DNA of 64,000 nucleotides. Source: Chaenocephalus aceratus (taxonomy: Eukaryota; Chordata; Actinopteri; Perciformes; Channichthyidae). The notes under the pieces are model-generated. The model worked only from the letters and a program-made list of their open reading frames with translations. It did no database searches and had not been told where the DNA came from. This document shows, in pieces, positions 49,201 through 63,200 of the stretch (its first letter is position 1; each line of letters opens with the position of its first letter). The stretch is from positions 17,796,103 through 17,860,102 of the forward strand of contig CM043797.1 in the NCBI GenBank assembly GCA_023974075.1, in the 5' to 3' direction. Made by a program: the position numbers and the translations under genes.

Positions 49201-51202
49201 CCAAAGTGATTTTGGCTAATTCCCTTCATCTGCTGTACAGTGTGTGTCTATACAGGCAACTGCTGTTTGCCTGTGGGAGAGGAGCAGGGGAGAGAAGTGA
49301 GTCCTGTCACTTTGGCTCCCCCATCATGCTTGTCGGTAAGAGCAGAATAGGCCCCCGAGGCCCCCAGTGGGAAAGAGTGGAGTGAAATATATTTGACAGT
49401 TAAATGTCTCATACTCGTTTAAACAGACGTCCAATAGTGCTTTCTTCTTTTCTCTGCAAAACGTTTCAAAGCCAAAGAAATGTCAGTTGTTATCCAGTGT
49501 GGATGAGCATAACATTTTTGTAAACATGTGTCCAGTTAGTTATTCTGTGTGTGTGTGTGTGTGTGTGTGAACACTAACCTTGCTGCGAGAGTCGACGTTG
49601 AGCAGACACACACCACAAGCCAACTCCTTGGCATTCTTAATGCCGTGTCTCAAGATACAGGAGGAGAAGTCGAGGGAGGTTTCATCGGGCTACACAGAAA
49701 AAAACACACATTTTACTTCCTGCCGCAGGGCTAAATGTAGTCATTTCTGTTCTTATAATAACAGCAGAGATAACAACTCTGCTTACAGTAAACATCTCCG
49801 AGCATCATCAACTTTTTAGAAAGACCCGCCTTGACTTCAGCTGTGTTGAGTAAAAACAAACACGACTAGCATAAATATATTTTCTTTTAAGAGAAAAAAA
49901 AGCTTAAATTAAACATGTTTTCCTTTTTGTATTCCCTGCCTCTTCCTTGAGATGCTGTGTGATTATTCTGAAGTGTGAAAAACTATAAGGCTCCTTGGTT
50001 TCTGCTTTAGAGACGGTAGCAGACAGCTGAATAAATAAATCTATACAATTCTTGTCCTCCCATTGAATCTGAAGGCTGACCTATCTGAAAGCTCAGCTTC
50101 ATCGCAAACAAATCAATGAATCATTGATTTTGAGCTAATGACTGCTGATATTGGATTTGCTATTATTTCATTATGCCATTGGCAGCCACATGTGTATGTG
50201 TGTACCTGAACTTGAAGAGTTTGAACATCGTTGGAGCAATATATTGATTCATATTATTTATTTATTAAAACACTTATTCTCTAGCTGTTTATGTTAATAT
50301 TAAATTAATCATCGTTAAATACATTTTTATTTTTAAGGCGGTTTTGGGAACTGGGTGATCTGGTGATTATTATATATTGGAGACAGGTGGTGGTGGGATT
50401 AGCGCACCATCACGAGCATATGGTTTTTTACCAGGGAAAACTAAGGAAAAGCCACCGGGGAAACTATTATTCTTGATGTATTATATTATTGGAATACAAC
50501 CAAATCAATGCAAGAAAGGATACTTTGGCATGGACATTGGATTATTTTTACTGCGTTAGATTTGCTTCCTGGTATCTCAGAGGCAATTTCAGTTTGAGTT
50601 TATTTTCTGTTTTATTTTGCCACTACAAACATGTCTTTAAAGCTTATTTTTATGTGTTTGGGAGCTTCATTATAAAACTGTCCTGTGCTCGAGAGAAAGA
50701 TCTCCTTTTGTTTGAGTGTCTTACAGCGAGCTTGGCCAGCGACATGAAGCCCATGAGATTGTTCCAAACGCGGCTGATGTCCTTCAGCAGCTGCTGCAGC
50801 TTCTCGGAGCACACAGCCGTCGCCTTGACGCCCAGCTCCACACGCCTGGTGACACGATACACCTCCACCACACCTGTAACAGGAAATACACAAGTACAAA
50901 CAAATCACAAAAACATGTTGGGTTGGTGATTTTGTCCCATTTTCAGGAAAGCAAACTGAGTTCAGTGCCGAGCTGTGACATGTCACAGCTCGGCACTGAA
51001 CTCAAAAGCAGAGAGGCACACTAAGGGAGCAGGACCTCAGAGCAGGCTGGGATAACACATCCCACCAGAGCTCACCGTCTGTCCTCTCTGTCCTTCAGGA
51101 GGTGTAAGGCCTCTTTAACAGCCTCTGGTTCACACTATACAGCTAGTCCTGCTGGCTTCTTTATAGTAGTGTGTGCGCGTGTGCGTGTGCGTGTGCGTGT
51201 GC

Positions 51203-51247
<45 letters not shown>

Positions 51248-54200
51248 TGTTTCCTCACCCAGCAGGTACTCCATGCCTTGAGCAGACTGGATGACCTCGG
51301 TGCACACAGCGGAGCTGCTGATGCTGTTCAGGATGTTGTTGGCTTTGGTGATGATCTTAATGAGAGGAGACAGAAGCTAAAATTATATATATATATCAGG
51401 GGTCTCCAACCTTTCTTCACCTGAGAGCTACTTTGAAAAAATGAAAGTGGCCAAGAGCTACTTGCATCACATCGCTTACATTTATTCACATAGCACTCAT
51501 CAGTTGAATTAAGCTATACTTTTGTACACGTGTGAAATTGCAATACCTAAAGCTTATCACAAATCTTAACTTCACATTATTTTCAGGGAGGGGGCGGGGT
51601 TTGGAGGAACGGAGAGGAGACGGTGATCGCGGAAGCTTTTTTCCTCCTGCCTTCACAAACTTTACACACGTATTTATCAACTGAAAATAGCAAGAGGACA
51701 TTCATACTCTGCAATCCAAGACTTGATTAAATCCATCAAAAACCTGACATGACGATAACGAGTGTTTTTCAAAAAACACAAATCCCTCCCTGTGTGTCTC
51801 TGAGCCGCAGCGACACGGCCTGATTCAGAGCGGGTCATTCTGCTGTTGGTTCTGGACTGGTGCTGCTGGAGAAAGCAGACTGCTCTGTGTATGGTGTCGC
51901 TGTGCCGCTGTCACGTCTGTTCTTTGATCTCTGCATCACCGACCAATTTGATATTCGTGTGACAGAAACAATTCTAAAATAAAAAAACGTTATTGTCCAG
52001 CCGCGGCCGAAAAATCAAGAAGCAACCTTACTACGCTATAATCGATAATCGAGCGGCGCTGGCGAGCTACTGAAAAGTTGCCGACGGTCGACGTGTTGGA
52101 GAGCCCTGATATATATACATACACACACACTGTATACATTTTCAATTACAATATTAACCTCTGTCAAGTAGTGTATGCCTTATGTATGCATGTGAGTTTT
52201 TTGACAAATTACCACAAAGTTTGTTTTTTGGCCAAAAACACTTTTGCTGTGATTGCCACCCTCACAATAAGTGTTCTCTTTAAAAAACATAAATAAAATA
52301 ATAAAAAAATCTTGTACTCTCGTGAATACAAATATTTCCGGTAAAGGCAAGACAGTGTTATGTATTTATGTTATGTTTTCTTCTGTCAGATATTCAGCTT
52401 TGCGACATTTTACATAACAAAAATAAAATGGAAATCATTAAGGTGTTTGCAGGGGGAAGAAAATCATTTATCCCGAAACAAATGTGTTAGGAAAAATGTC
52501 CTCGTGTTGAAAAACCTCTCAGCGCCTTTTGGTTATCTTAATGAGTCTACTATGTTTGTATTGTCACTCACTATGAGGTCAGACACAGCACACAAACAAA
52601 AACAAACCTCCAGAGCACTTTCCAGACACCTTTGCCACTCGTATGCGTAGCGCTCGCTCTCCTGCAACAAACGAGCACAAACATATCTCGAATGAACACA
52701 AAGGAAAAAGAGAACTGAGGAATATTTCTGTAGCATTTCACAGTCCTGAGTACTGCGCTGATATTGTTGGTGATAACACCGCTAACATGTGGTTTAGCGC
52801 GTGGCCCTCCTCACCTCCACCTCCCCAGTCAGGTCCTTGTACTTGTCCCTGATGACAGGTAGGGCGGGCTTCTCGCTCAGGGTGTTGGATCGGTCTCTGA
52901 AGGGCTGCTCTGGAGCCGGAGAGGGGGGGGAACGCCCGATCTCCTTATCGCCCAGACTGTGACTGCGTTTGTGGGAGCCTAAGGCAAAGACAGGAGACTG
53001 TTAGGATAGTGAAAACCACAAATATATTAAATAACTTTTTCTGCTATCAATTCAGCATCCCATGTTGATGTTTGTTGGCAATCATTATACTTCCATTCTG
53101 TTATGGCTAATTCCACCCGGACAAGGACAGCATGAGTAAATACTTCATTTGTGACAAACAATAATTGCTTACAAAACAGAAGCACAAATATTCAGGTATG
53201 AATTATTCATAGGGACTCACAGACGGACAAATCCTGGCAGGGTACCACAACAAACACAGGCTATTCCAGTGGGGCTGGCAGTTAGTGCATGTGTATGTGT
53301 GTGTGTCCAGACACAGGTAATGTACCCCCCTCAAACTCCTCCACCACCCACAGAGACATGCGTCATCCTCCACAGAACCCAGAGACCCCACCATGATCAG
53401 ATTACTGTTCCACTGGGCAAGGAGGAGAAAGTAGAGCCCTCTTTCTCACACACATTTATCGCAGAACACGGAGATAAATATATTGGGCCAATTAGCTTTT
53501 ATCACCGTGCAGGAAAGGCTGATCAATTATTCGTGGAGCATGACACCAGCAAACAGCATTTAAGAAAGAACAGCCTTTTGATGGATACGGTTAATTTGTG
53601 CTCATGGATTTCTTGGCCTCTGCTAATCCATCTCAGCAGTCACTGCCATTAGAGCGGGGCGGTCATCTCAACACTGCCATCTAACGTCTGACAGCCTCAT
53701 TACAGATCTGAGGGGCCCAACATGTGGGGGTGGGTGGCAGAGGAGTGACAGTGTTGTTGTCTTTTTTTGAGCCACAGGTTTATAGCGTTTCAGCAAATTG
53801 GTAAAGAGCATGCACACATTCATCTACTCCAGCTTTTAATCCTTGAAATATTATTGTAAACCGAGTCATTTTGGATTTTGGAAATAACTGTTTAAATATA
53901 TAATCTTGAGTTCTAGTAAATTGTGTGAGGGATCTTTCAATTTAAAAGTAGACATGCTCTAAGGCGGCAGTGGCTCAGTCTCTAGGGACCGAAAGGTCGC
54001 CGGTTCACGTCCCGATCGGACCAAGAACAAAAATCGGATTAGCTGGTAGCTGGAGAGGTGCCAGTTCACCTCCTGGGCGACTGCTGAGGAGCCCTTGAGC
54101 AAGGCACCTAACCTTGAAACTTTATCCTCTGTGTTTGTGCATGTATATCCTCCCTGTGTGTGCTATGTGTGTAAACACATCAGAGTGAAGAACGATATTT

Positions 54201-57200
54201 CCCTGTGAGGGATTACGAAAGTATGTCTTCTTAATCTTCTTCTTCTCTAAACGACTGATTTAGGGCTGCAATAATGACTGTATTCTTGATCAATTAAATG
54301 GCTGATTATTGAGTAAAAACTGTCAATCAAATGTTCTCAGAACCAAAAGTATATAGATAAATGAATGTTGAAGCTCACCTTGAACACACAGGTCAAAGGT
54401 CGCCAGTTCGTTCTTGATCATCTCCTCACTGGACTTGACTTTGGTCTGAGCGCTGGCTTTGAGGAAGTCAGACTTGCCAAACTTAGGCTTGTCTGCCTGG
54501 AAGGCTCCAAACTCATCAGAGGCCTCGCTCTGGTTCCCCTCGAAGCCGGCCTCAGCGGTGGCGGCGGGCGAGTCGGACTTTTCAGAAACAGTGCTGGCAA
54601 AATCCCCAAAGTCGTCCTCGTCATCCACACCTCCCTGTTCGCTGGAGCCAAAATCAGCAAAGGCTTCAAACCTGTCGTCTGTGGATGAGCTGTCCTCGGT
54701 GGTGAAGGAGGTTGTGATCTTCGCTACGGAGCGGCTTGTGATGTTTTCCGTGCTGCCAAAGGTCAGCTCCTTCCTCTGAGCTGGCACTAAAGATGGAAGG
54801 GAAGCTCCTTCAAAGCCCTGAGGCTTTCGGACCTCGGGCAGACATTCCTCCCGGTCTGACCAGTCATAGCTGGCCAGCGTGCTGAGAGCAGAGGTCCCAA
54901 AGGGGTCAAATTTCATGTCGTCTCCATCTGTAATGACAACACAGACATACCGGTGGTTCCTAGGAATAGCATAGATGCTGTCATGATAGGAGGTAGATTA
55001 ATGAGCCTGGAAGAAGGACTGAGATATATATTGGATTATCACTACGTCATCTATTTTAGGCTCCTTGTGTGTATTAGCTATCTTCACCTACTAGTGATGC
55101 CTTGACCTGCAGACAGGTTTTGATATATATATCTGTCTGACATTTCCACCTTCAGCCAATAAAATACAAGTTCATCAGATGTTGTTTTTGGTGCTAACAG
55201 GATTGAGAATTACAAACAAAGACAGAAACCTCCTTTCTAAAAACAATATCCCAGGTTTCCTTTGATATTGACAATGTAGCATCATCTATTCCGTGTAGCA
55301 ATAGTGGACTGATGAGATGTATCGTCAAATAACCCCCTTCAGATATTTTGTCATTCAAAATCATGTGAAAGTAAACTCACACAGGCAATCACATACACTG
55401 TAATTCTGCATATCTACAATGCAGACACCTCTATTATTATTGTATCTAATGATAGTAGTTGTAACCCTAATGATGAATACCCTCACCCACATTTTAGAGA
55501 GTTCTGTTTTAACAAATTACCTCGGAAACAATAAACAAGTTGTTTTGATGTGTGAGCTGAATCATGTTCAAAAAATATAATACTGCCATCATTTTGGTGA
55601 AACACAATAAATACTAACAGTGCCTTTCTGTAGCGGACAATTCCCTTTTCACTGGCAACACTTGCTGTTCTGATTTGTGACAAACAGCTCTCCTAAAAAC
55701 AAGCTGATCTCTGTATAAACTAAGTGGAACCTGAAGGATTTTGTCTCAAGGCTCAAACAACATCAATAAAATATATTCCCTGTCACTACCTCTGCTCTGT
55801 TCCTTAAACTGTGTGGACAGGAAACAGTTATGTGAGATTGACTAATACTCACTGACACACACGCAAATACACACACTTGTTGACCTTGTTAAACCCTTCC
55901 TATGTTGCATGACACAGCCCCATAGATACAAAAAGCAATTTGTGAAATTGACAAGGACCTAGTGCTGTACGCTTTGTGTCATTAGATCAATTTGTGGCAT
56001 CTCAAGAAAGGAAAGGAGAAAAAATAAAGACGGTACGCATTTGAGCAATACCAACAGTAATATTTATTACGACAGTATGAGTAGAGAGAAAGAGAGAAAG
56101 GTCACAAAGTACTGTGAAAGAGGTCTATTATTACAAGAGGTTTGTCAAACTTACACTTGTAAAATTAGATTCCAGTCATTTAGTATACAAGGGCATGCAG
56201 ATTCAGGAGGAAACGTGAGAAAACAAACAGCCAGAAGGTAAAACGAAGATAATCTGAGGATATAGAAGCAGGAACTAGAATGAGAAGGCACATTGACAGA
56301 CTACAATCAGTTCTGGGGAGATGACAGACTTTGTTTTACCCATTAGGATGTAAAGCAACAGGTGTTTTGGAAAAGATAAGAGTACAGAACACTTGAAAAG
56401 CCAGGTCGAAAACATATTTCAAGCTCAAGGCAGGAAGCATTAACCCTTTGAGGACCTGGGGGGGGATCAATGCTTGTTTGGAAAGGCTGTGTACTGCACT
56501 TTAGGAGCAGTGAGGACTTCACAATTTAAGAGGCTGCCATCTTTATACATTTACAATGATCAAATAGGATTTGTGTCCTGGTTTATATTCCAATAGCAAA
56601 TGAGATGGTCACAATGCCTGCATTGATCTGCGTACAAAATGACATTGTCTTGTTCAAGTACTCAAAGGGTTACAGAAGACAAAGAGGGCCATCCTTTAAC
56701 CTGACATCCCAGATAGGGTTTTAATTACATCCAATCACAGATGCATAAACAGATTTAAAGAGACAGTATCCTTTTTCTTTGCTACAGTACTTGTTGTCAA
56801 AGCAGGGTAATGTGCACAAACTCTTATGATCCCCTAAATAATAGCACATCATAAGTAATCAAGACAACAATGTTTGGTTTGGAATGGTAACCTAAAATAT
56901 TGTCATCTTACTAAATACTGAAGGCTAATTTACATAATTTGCAAATCACAACAAGATCAAGGAGTCTTTCATAATAAGAGCTCATATTCCTGTAATAAAA
57001 ATACACTATTAAATCTGTATATATCTTCTCCTTTCATAAAAACAGCTTGCTGTTATGCATAAAACGGTATTCTGTATTATTTTCTTGTCAATTTCACAAA
57101 TTGTAAAGGCAGGCACACTGCAGCAAAAAGCAAGGCAGGAAGGGTAATACTAACGTCATTATGTTCTCAGAGAGCCAGACCGTAGAGCCACACGTGATAC

Positions 57201-60200
57201 ATGCCGCAGTATCACAGATAACAGTCAAATCATTTTAAATTAGTAAATAAATAGAATCAGATTCCTCAAAAGGAACCTTTAAAAAAAAAAAATACTGTCT
57301 CTTTAAGATTACAAACATGTCCGATAACACAGTGCAAAGCATAATGAGGTGCTCGGCCTGCTACACTTTAACAACAGGTCAGTCCCAGAGCTCTCGGAGA
57401 ACAAAACATCAGATAAACAAGAGAAAACAGGGAGAGGTGGAGCAGCTGTTACGGGAGAGTAAAAGCTTCCTGGGAATGTATCAATGTTAAACTGGGCACT
57501 GATATAAGCAGTAGCAAAAACGCCTCCAAGAAAAGTAAAAAAAATGAAAACCTAAAATGTTTTAAGTTGCAAGGCTCAGTAACGGTTGCCTGCCGCCTCA
57601 GGTTACATGAGGAACTGATGTTGAATGTTTTCTGTGTAGCATGAGCCATGGAAGGTGAAATGCTCGATGAATAAATGATAACCACTGGAGGGAGAGCTGA
57701 AATGTGCATAACCTGATTAATACCAAAACTGGGTCGAATGTCTTTCAATAAATAATAAACCCATCAACAACACAATTTAAAATGTATCTTCACTTTCATG
57801 GACATGAGGTAGGGGGGAAAGAGCCAACACACTTCTATGAAAACATCCCATAATTAGAGGGCCATTTGATTGAAAGAATACTGCATGGGATGTTTCAAAA
57901 TACTGCAGGGTAATACAATACCGGACGTATATAAAGACGAATATGTGCACATTCACATTCAACGGCCTGATAATAGCATCCTCCATGATGCGGCCAACAT
58001 CCCAGCTTCATTTGTGACACATTAACTGTTGCTCTATTTCAAAATAGCTTGTTTACTATGCAAAGAAACAATTAATGTTCAGCAAATCAAAATGATGTTA
58101 CGCACTCAGCACCAACCTAATGCCTAGCGTTAGAAGGTGAATGATGGCTTACAGACAATGCCTTTATCCCATTAGCCCATTGTGCAAAACCTGTGATAAA
58201 ATAAATAAGACAGGATCGCCACCGTAATAATCTCTGTACTTGTTGGTATTCAATTCAACCTCTCCGTTTGATTGCACGGCACGTCAACAACACGCACGCC
58301 TCTACAAAAAGCACACCGGAGGGAGCTTATCCGAGCCGCACAGACAGCAGCCGCAGACCTTCCCTATGAACTAGGATGGCCAACACATCAAAACCAACCA
58401 CCGATCGTTTGAAAATAAATAAGAGATATGGGCCAGGACCTTTCAGTCATTACGATTATAATACATGAGTGTAGGGAGGGAGGAAATAAAAAGAGGGAGG
58501 AAGGAACTAAGGATTGGAATAAATACATAAATAAAAACATAAATAAATGAGATGAATGATGAAATGTAGAATGGACTAAATGATGCGTCTAATCTGGTAT
58601 GTTATTCATGTAGTGTTGCGTCTGTCTTCAGTATTTGAGCATATTACATTTAATTAGGTCCTCATTACTTTTCCCTCCTGTTAGTTTGTCTCAAGAGGGC
58701 ACTGAGGAGGAGAGGCCCCTTGGATCTAATACTGCGTGTGACGGGGCGGGGGGGCCTCACCAGAGCAATCGCACTAATTCCTCACCTGTAGCGGGGGGCT
58801 GGTGGGCCGAGAGACCCGGCAGATCCAGAGAGCTGTCCGACATCACGTGTTTCAGGTCTCCGCCCATGTCCGAGAGCTTCATGTCCAGCTGCACTGAGAG
58901 CGCGTCCTCCGAGTCGTCCTTTCCAACGCTGCTCCCCCCGATGGACGGGAGGTCCAGGGACTTGACAGAAGCCGAGTCCTCTTTGGCCTGTTTGAAGGCG
59001 GCCACCTTGTCCACCAGAGTCTTTTCCGAGGCCCCGAGCGCGGTGCAAAACTTGGATGACTGAAAGTCGGCAAAGTCATCAGTGTCACTCTTGAGAGAGG
59101 AGTAGGAGCCGCCGCCGCTCTCCTTAGTGTCCTCGTAGGTCAGGCCTCCCTCCAGAGACAGCTGTTTGAACACGTCATACTTGTCTGAGCCCTGCTGAGG
59201 CCTCTGCTGAGTGGAGGTCTCCCCCCCCGGGACCCCCACACTGCTGCACTCGCCTTTAGGCTCCCCACCAGAACTGCCAAATGCCATGAAGTCTGCAAAG
59301 TCGTCCTGAGGCACTGCCACAGCTCCTCCTGCGGCTGAAGCTTGAGCGGCATCAGAGGCCATGCCAAAAAGGGCGAAATCCCCAAAATCATCCGTACCCC
59401 CCCCTGGAGGTTTGGCTCCACCTGGTAGGAGCACTAGAGAGGGGGGCACGGACACGGAGGGGAATGTGCTGGGTTTTGTCTCAGAGGGGGCAGTAACAGA
59501 AGGAGCTATAGAAGAGAAAAGGTCCAGGTCGGCCATGTTGAGAGGATTTTTGGACTGAGAAAGAGACACTGGTGGCTGCTGCTGCTGTGGGAGCTGCTGG
59601 AGAGACTGAGAGGTTGGGAAAGCAGAAGGGAAGGCAGGTTGAAAGATCTTGGCCTGGTCTGAAGGTTCTAATGGAGAAACGCTGTCCGCGGTTTTAAAGT
59701 CTGTGAAGCCATCATCAGCGCTGACAGACTTGAAATCTGCAAATCCTTCCCCTGCGAACCAAAGACAACGTTTTAATATAAAATAAACATCATGGCCGAC
59801 TATAAGGGTAACTGACAGCTGAACCAGCCATGATTGCATAACTTCTTAAATCCTAAAAGAAAGGAAGACGCTGGATTATTTATGACTCTGTTGGTCAATG
59901 AGTGTCCAACCAACCGCATGCTACATCACTGCACAAAAACCTACGTCATCTAAAGACACACAGTCCCGCACAACCATGCAAAGACCTGTTTACATTGAAA
60001 AACAGAACATGATGAAACAACTCTGCAAAAATAAAGTCCATCTTAACAAGTTATTTTGTCTTGTTGTCTTTGAAAGTCCTCAACTTTCAAGGTGAATATT
60101 TCTCCCATTGAAGTAACACAGCTCTCGGAGACCACCATTTATAATATTAGAAGAAATATATCCTTTGATTATACACCAGCAACATATATATATATATATA

Positions 60201-63200
60201 TATATAAATATGAGTTTTTATATTGTACAATACAATAAAGTGTAATACTGAAAAGTAAAAATAAATGTCGCCAACAGAATGAGTCAGAATATGTTAGACG
60301 GTGTACTTGAGTAGCTATGTGAGCCAATGGTATAAATAAGGATTTGTGTGTTTTGCTTATATTGTATAGTTAGATGTGAGTCTTAACGATAACAGTTTGT
60401 ACCTTTTGTTATCATTACTGTATATAGAGTGGGCTGTTTTATTTTATTGTAGATAAATTAATGAAACGCAATAGGAACGGAAATTACCAGTTAAGTTGGA
60501 TGTGTTTTTGCAAGGAGAAAAATGACACAAAGTATAAAAGAGCAGCAGAAAAAGAATATATTTGTCTGAAATATTTCAAAAAAATGTTCTGTATAAAACA
60601 CAAAGAAAAAGTCTGAAAAGGGTTTCAGCGCTTGTTCATCCTCAGCAGTATAAGATATGCATGGACTGAAACAGAGAATCTGTTCACACTGCCGCTGTAC
60701 GGTGGAAAAGAGATAACTAATGGGCTCATTAAGGAGATGGAGCCTGACAATGCCAAGGGAAGGTCACCGCAAACCATGACTTACTGGAGTTGTAAGAGCT
60801 GTCCCCATCGAAAACTGTTCTAATGAAACAGGGAGGGGAAACATACTGGTATCAACACGGCAGGCTTGCAAAACAGGATACAGCGTAAAAAGGTTTGCAT
60901 TAAACATGGCATTGTAGTGACCTGACTTTCCCCCAGTTATAAAAGAAGGCTTAACTAGAGGAAATCTCACACTAGGGACCATCTCAGAGCCCATCAAGTC
61001 CTCTTTGACATTTTGCAAAGAGGCCAGAGGAATTGTCTCAGAAATACTCAAAACATGGCGTTAGTATAAGTGTTTTAGACAGAAAATTATTGAAAGTAAA
61101 GGAAAACTGGGCTGAGTTTCTTACCAAATGGTTTCTTGTCAACAGGTGGCTCGAGCTGTCTGAACACACTGTATTTGTCTCCTCCATCTGGTTCAAAACA
61201 CATAGAAACAATGGATAAAGTTTGAACAAATGAATAAACAGAGAAGCAGTTGTACACTTATTACAGTCTGCTATGGCAAGAAGTTAAAACAGTACCAACA
61301 AAACTGTGTCCTCATATTGGTTGCTTTGGGAATCATTTCCACTGCATTACTATTAAAGTACACCTTAGGTTGCAGTAGTAAGGCAAGGCAAGGCAAAGTA
61401 GTAAGAGTTGTAGCGGACCTGCAGGTTTCTGGGAGTTTGTTCCAGATATTTGGAGCATAATAACTGAACGCTGCTTTACCATGTTTAGTTCTGACTCTGG
61501 GGACAGAAAGCTGACCAGTCCCTGAAGACCTGAGAGATCTGGATGGTTCATAATTTAGCAGGAGGTCAGTAATGTATTTTGGGCCAAAACCATTCAGTGC
61601 TTTATAAACCAGCAGCAATATTTTGAAATCTATTCTTTGACACACAGGAAGCCAGTGTAAAGACTTCAGAACTGGAGTGATGTGATCCACTTTCTTAGTG
61701 TTAGTGAGGACTCGAGCAGCAGCGTTCTGAATTAGTTGCAGCTTTCTAATAGATTTGTTAGTGAGACCTGTGAAGACACCATTGCAGTAGTCGAGTCTAC
61801 TGAAGATAAAGGCATGGACAAGTTTTTCCAAATCCTGCTGTGACATTAGTCTTTTAATCCTAGATATATTCTTTAGGTGATAGTAGGCTGATTTAGTAAC
61901 TGTTTTAATGTGACTGTTGAAACTCAGGTCAAAGTCCATGACTACACCTAGATTTCTGGCTTTATCTGTTGGTTTGAACATTGCAGACTGAAGCTCAGCG
62001 CTAACTTTTAAACGTTCTGCCTTGGCTCCAAAAACTATTACCTCAGTTTTATCTTTGTTTAATTGGAGAAAGTTCTGACACATCCAGTCATTGATTTGTT
62101 CAATGCACTTACTCAGTGTTTGAATTGGAGCATAGTCTCCTGGTGAAATTGTTACGTAAATGTGTGTGTCATCTGCATAGCTATGGTAACTTATTTTGTT
62201 GTTCTTCATTATCTGAGCCAGTGGTAGCATGTAGATGTTAAAGAGAAGAGGCCCCAAGATGGAGCCTTGAGGAACCCCACATGTCATATTTGTCAACTCA
62301 GATGTGTATTTACCTATAGAAACAAAGTTGTTTCTATCCTTTAAGTAGGATTCAAACCAATTTAGAACTGTTTCCGAAAGTCCCACCCAGTTTTCCAGTC
62401 GGTCTAGTAATATGCTGTGGTCAACAGTGTCAAACGCAGCACTGAGATCTAATAATACTAACATTGAAGTTCTGCCACTGTCTGTGTTTAAGTGGATGTC
62501 ATTAAAGACCTTTACAAGAGCAGTCTCAGTGCTGTGGTTTGGAAGAAAGCCTGACTGGAACACATCGAAACAGTTATTTAAATGCAAGAAATTACTCAAC
62601 TGTTGAAAAACAACTTTTTCAATGATTTTACCTAGAAATGGGAGGTTTGATATGGGCCTGTAATTGTTCATTACTGAAGCATCTAGATTATTCTTTTTTT
62701 AAGAGCGGTTTAATGACTGCAGTTTTCAGGGCCTGTGGAAAAATACCTGAGTGAAGAGATTTGTTTACTATATGAAGTAGTTCTGAGGCCATGCAAGGCA
62801 AAACATCTTTGAAAAATCCTGTTGGAATAATATCAAGGCAGCAGGAGGAGGATTTCAGAAGTTGTATAATGTCCTCTAGGTTTTTATCATTAATCTGATG
62901 GAATTGTGTCATGATGTCTGAATTGATGTTAAGTGGACACAGAGACAACACATTTGCTGTTCCTGATGCAGAGGCACTGACTGCTTGTCTGATTTTCTGA
63001 ATTTTGTCAGTGAAAAAAGACTGAGGTCGTCGTAAAAATGTTGAAATATGGCTGAGATCCTCCGTCTATTTACGAAGATGAACTGTCCCAGTGATAAGTT
63101 AATGTCCAGGAGCCGCTGCTCGAAGTTTTCAGAGAATAAGAATAGGAAAATCAGCATAAAAAGTAAGCAGAGGCAAGAGCAAGCAGAAAAGCGTCTGCAC

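Noticed and set aside
49257..49341. Possible plus-strand exon (NCCLPVGEEQG...) with acceptor TATACAG and donor GTAAGA
   Set aside because: Short, phase-incompatible with the other candidates, and the opposite strand has an equally good acceptor; no family recognised.
53269..53652. 127-codon plus-strand frame in a synrg intron
   Set aside because: It starts in a GT-rich run and has no initiator or splice support; the sequence may be conserved non-coding DNA but shows no family.
53961..54035. tRNA gene
   Set aside because: Box A and box B-like motifs are present, but the cloverleaf cannot be completed and a SINE body follows, so it is a SINE head.
58635..59063. Frames in other registers over the big synrg exon
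   Set aside because: They overlap the 322-codon synrg exon, whose frame is supported by splice phases and DFxDF motifs.
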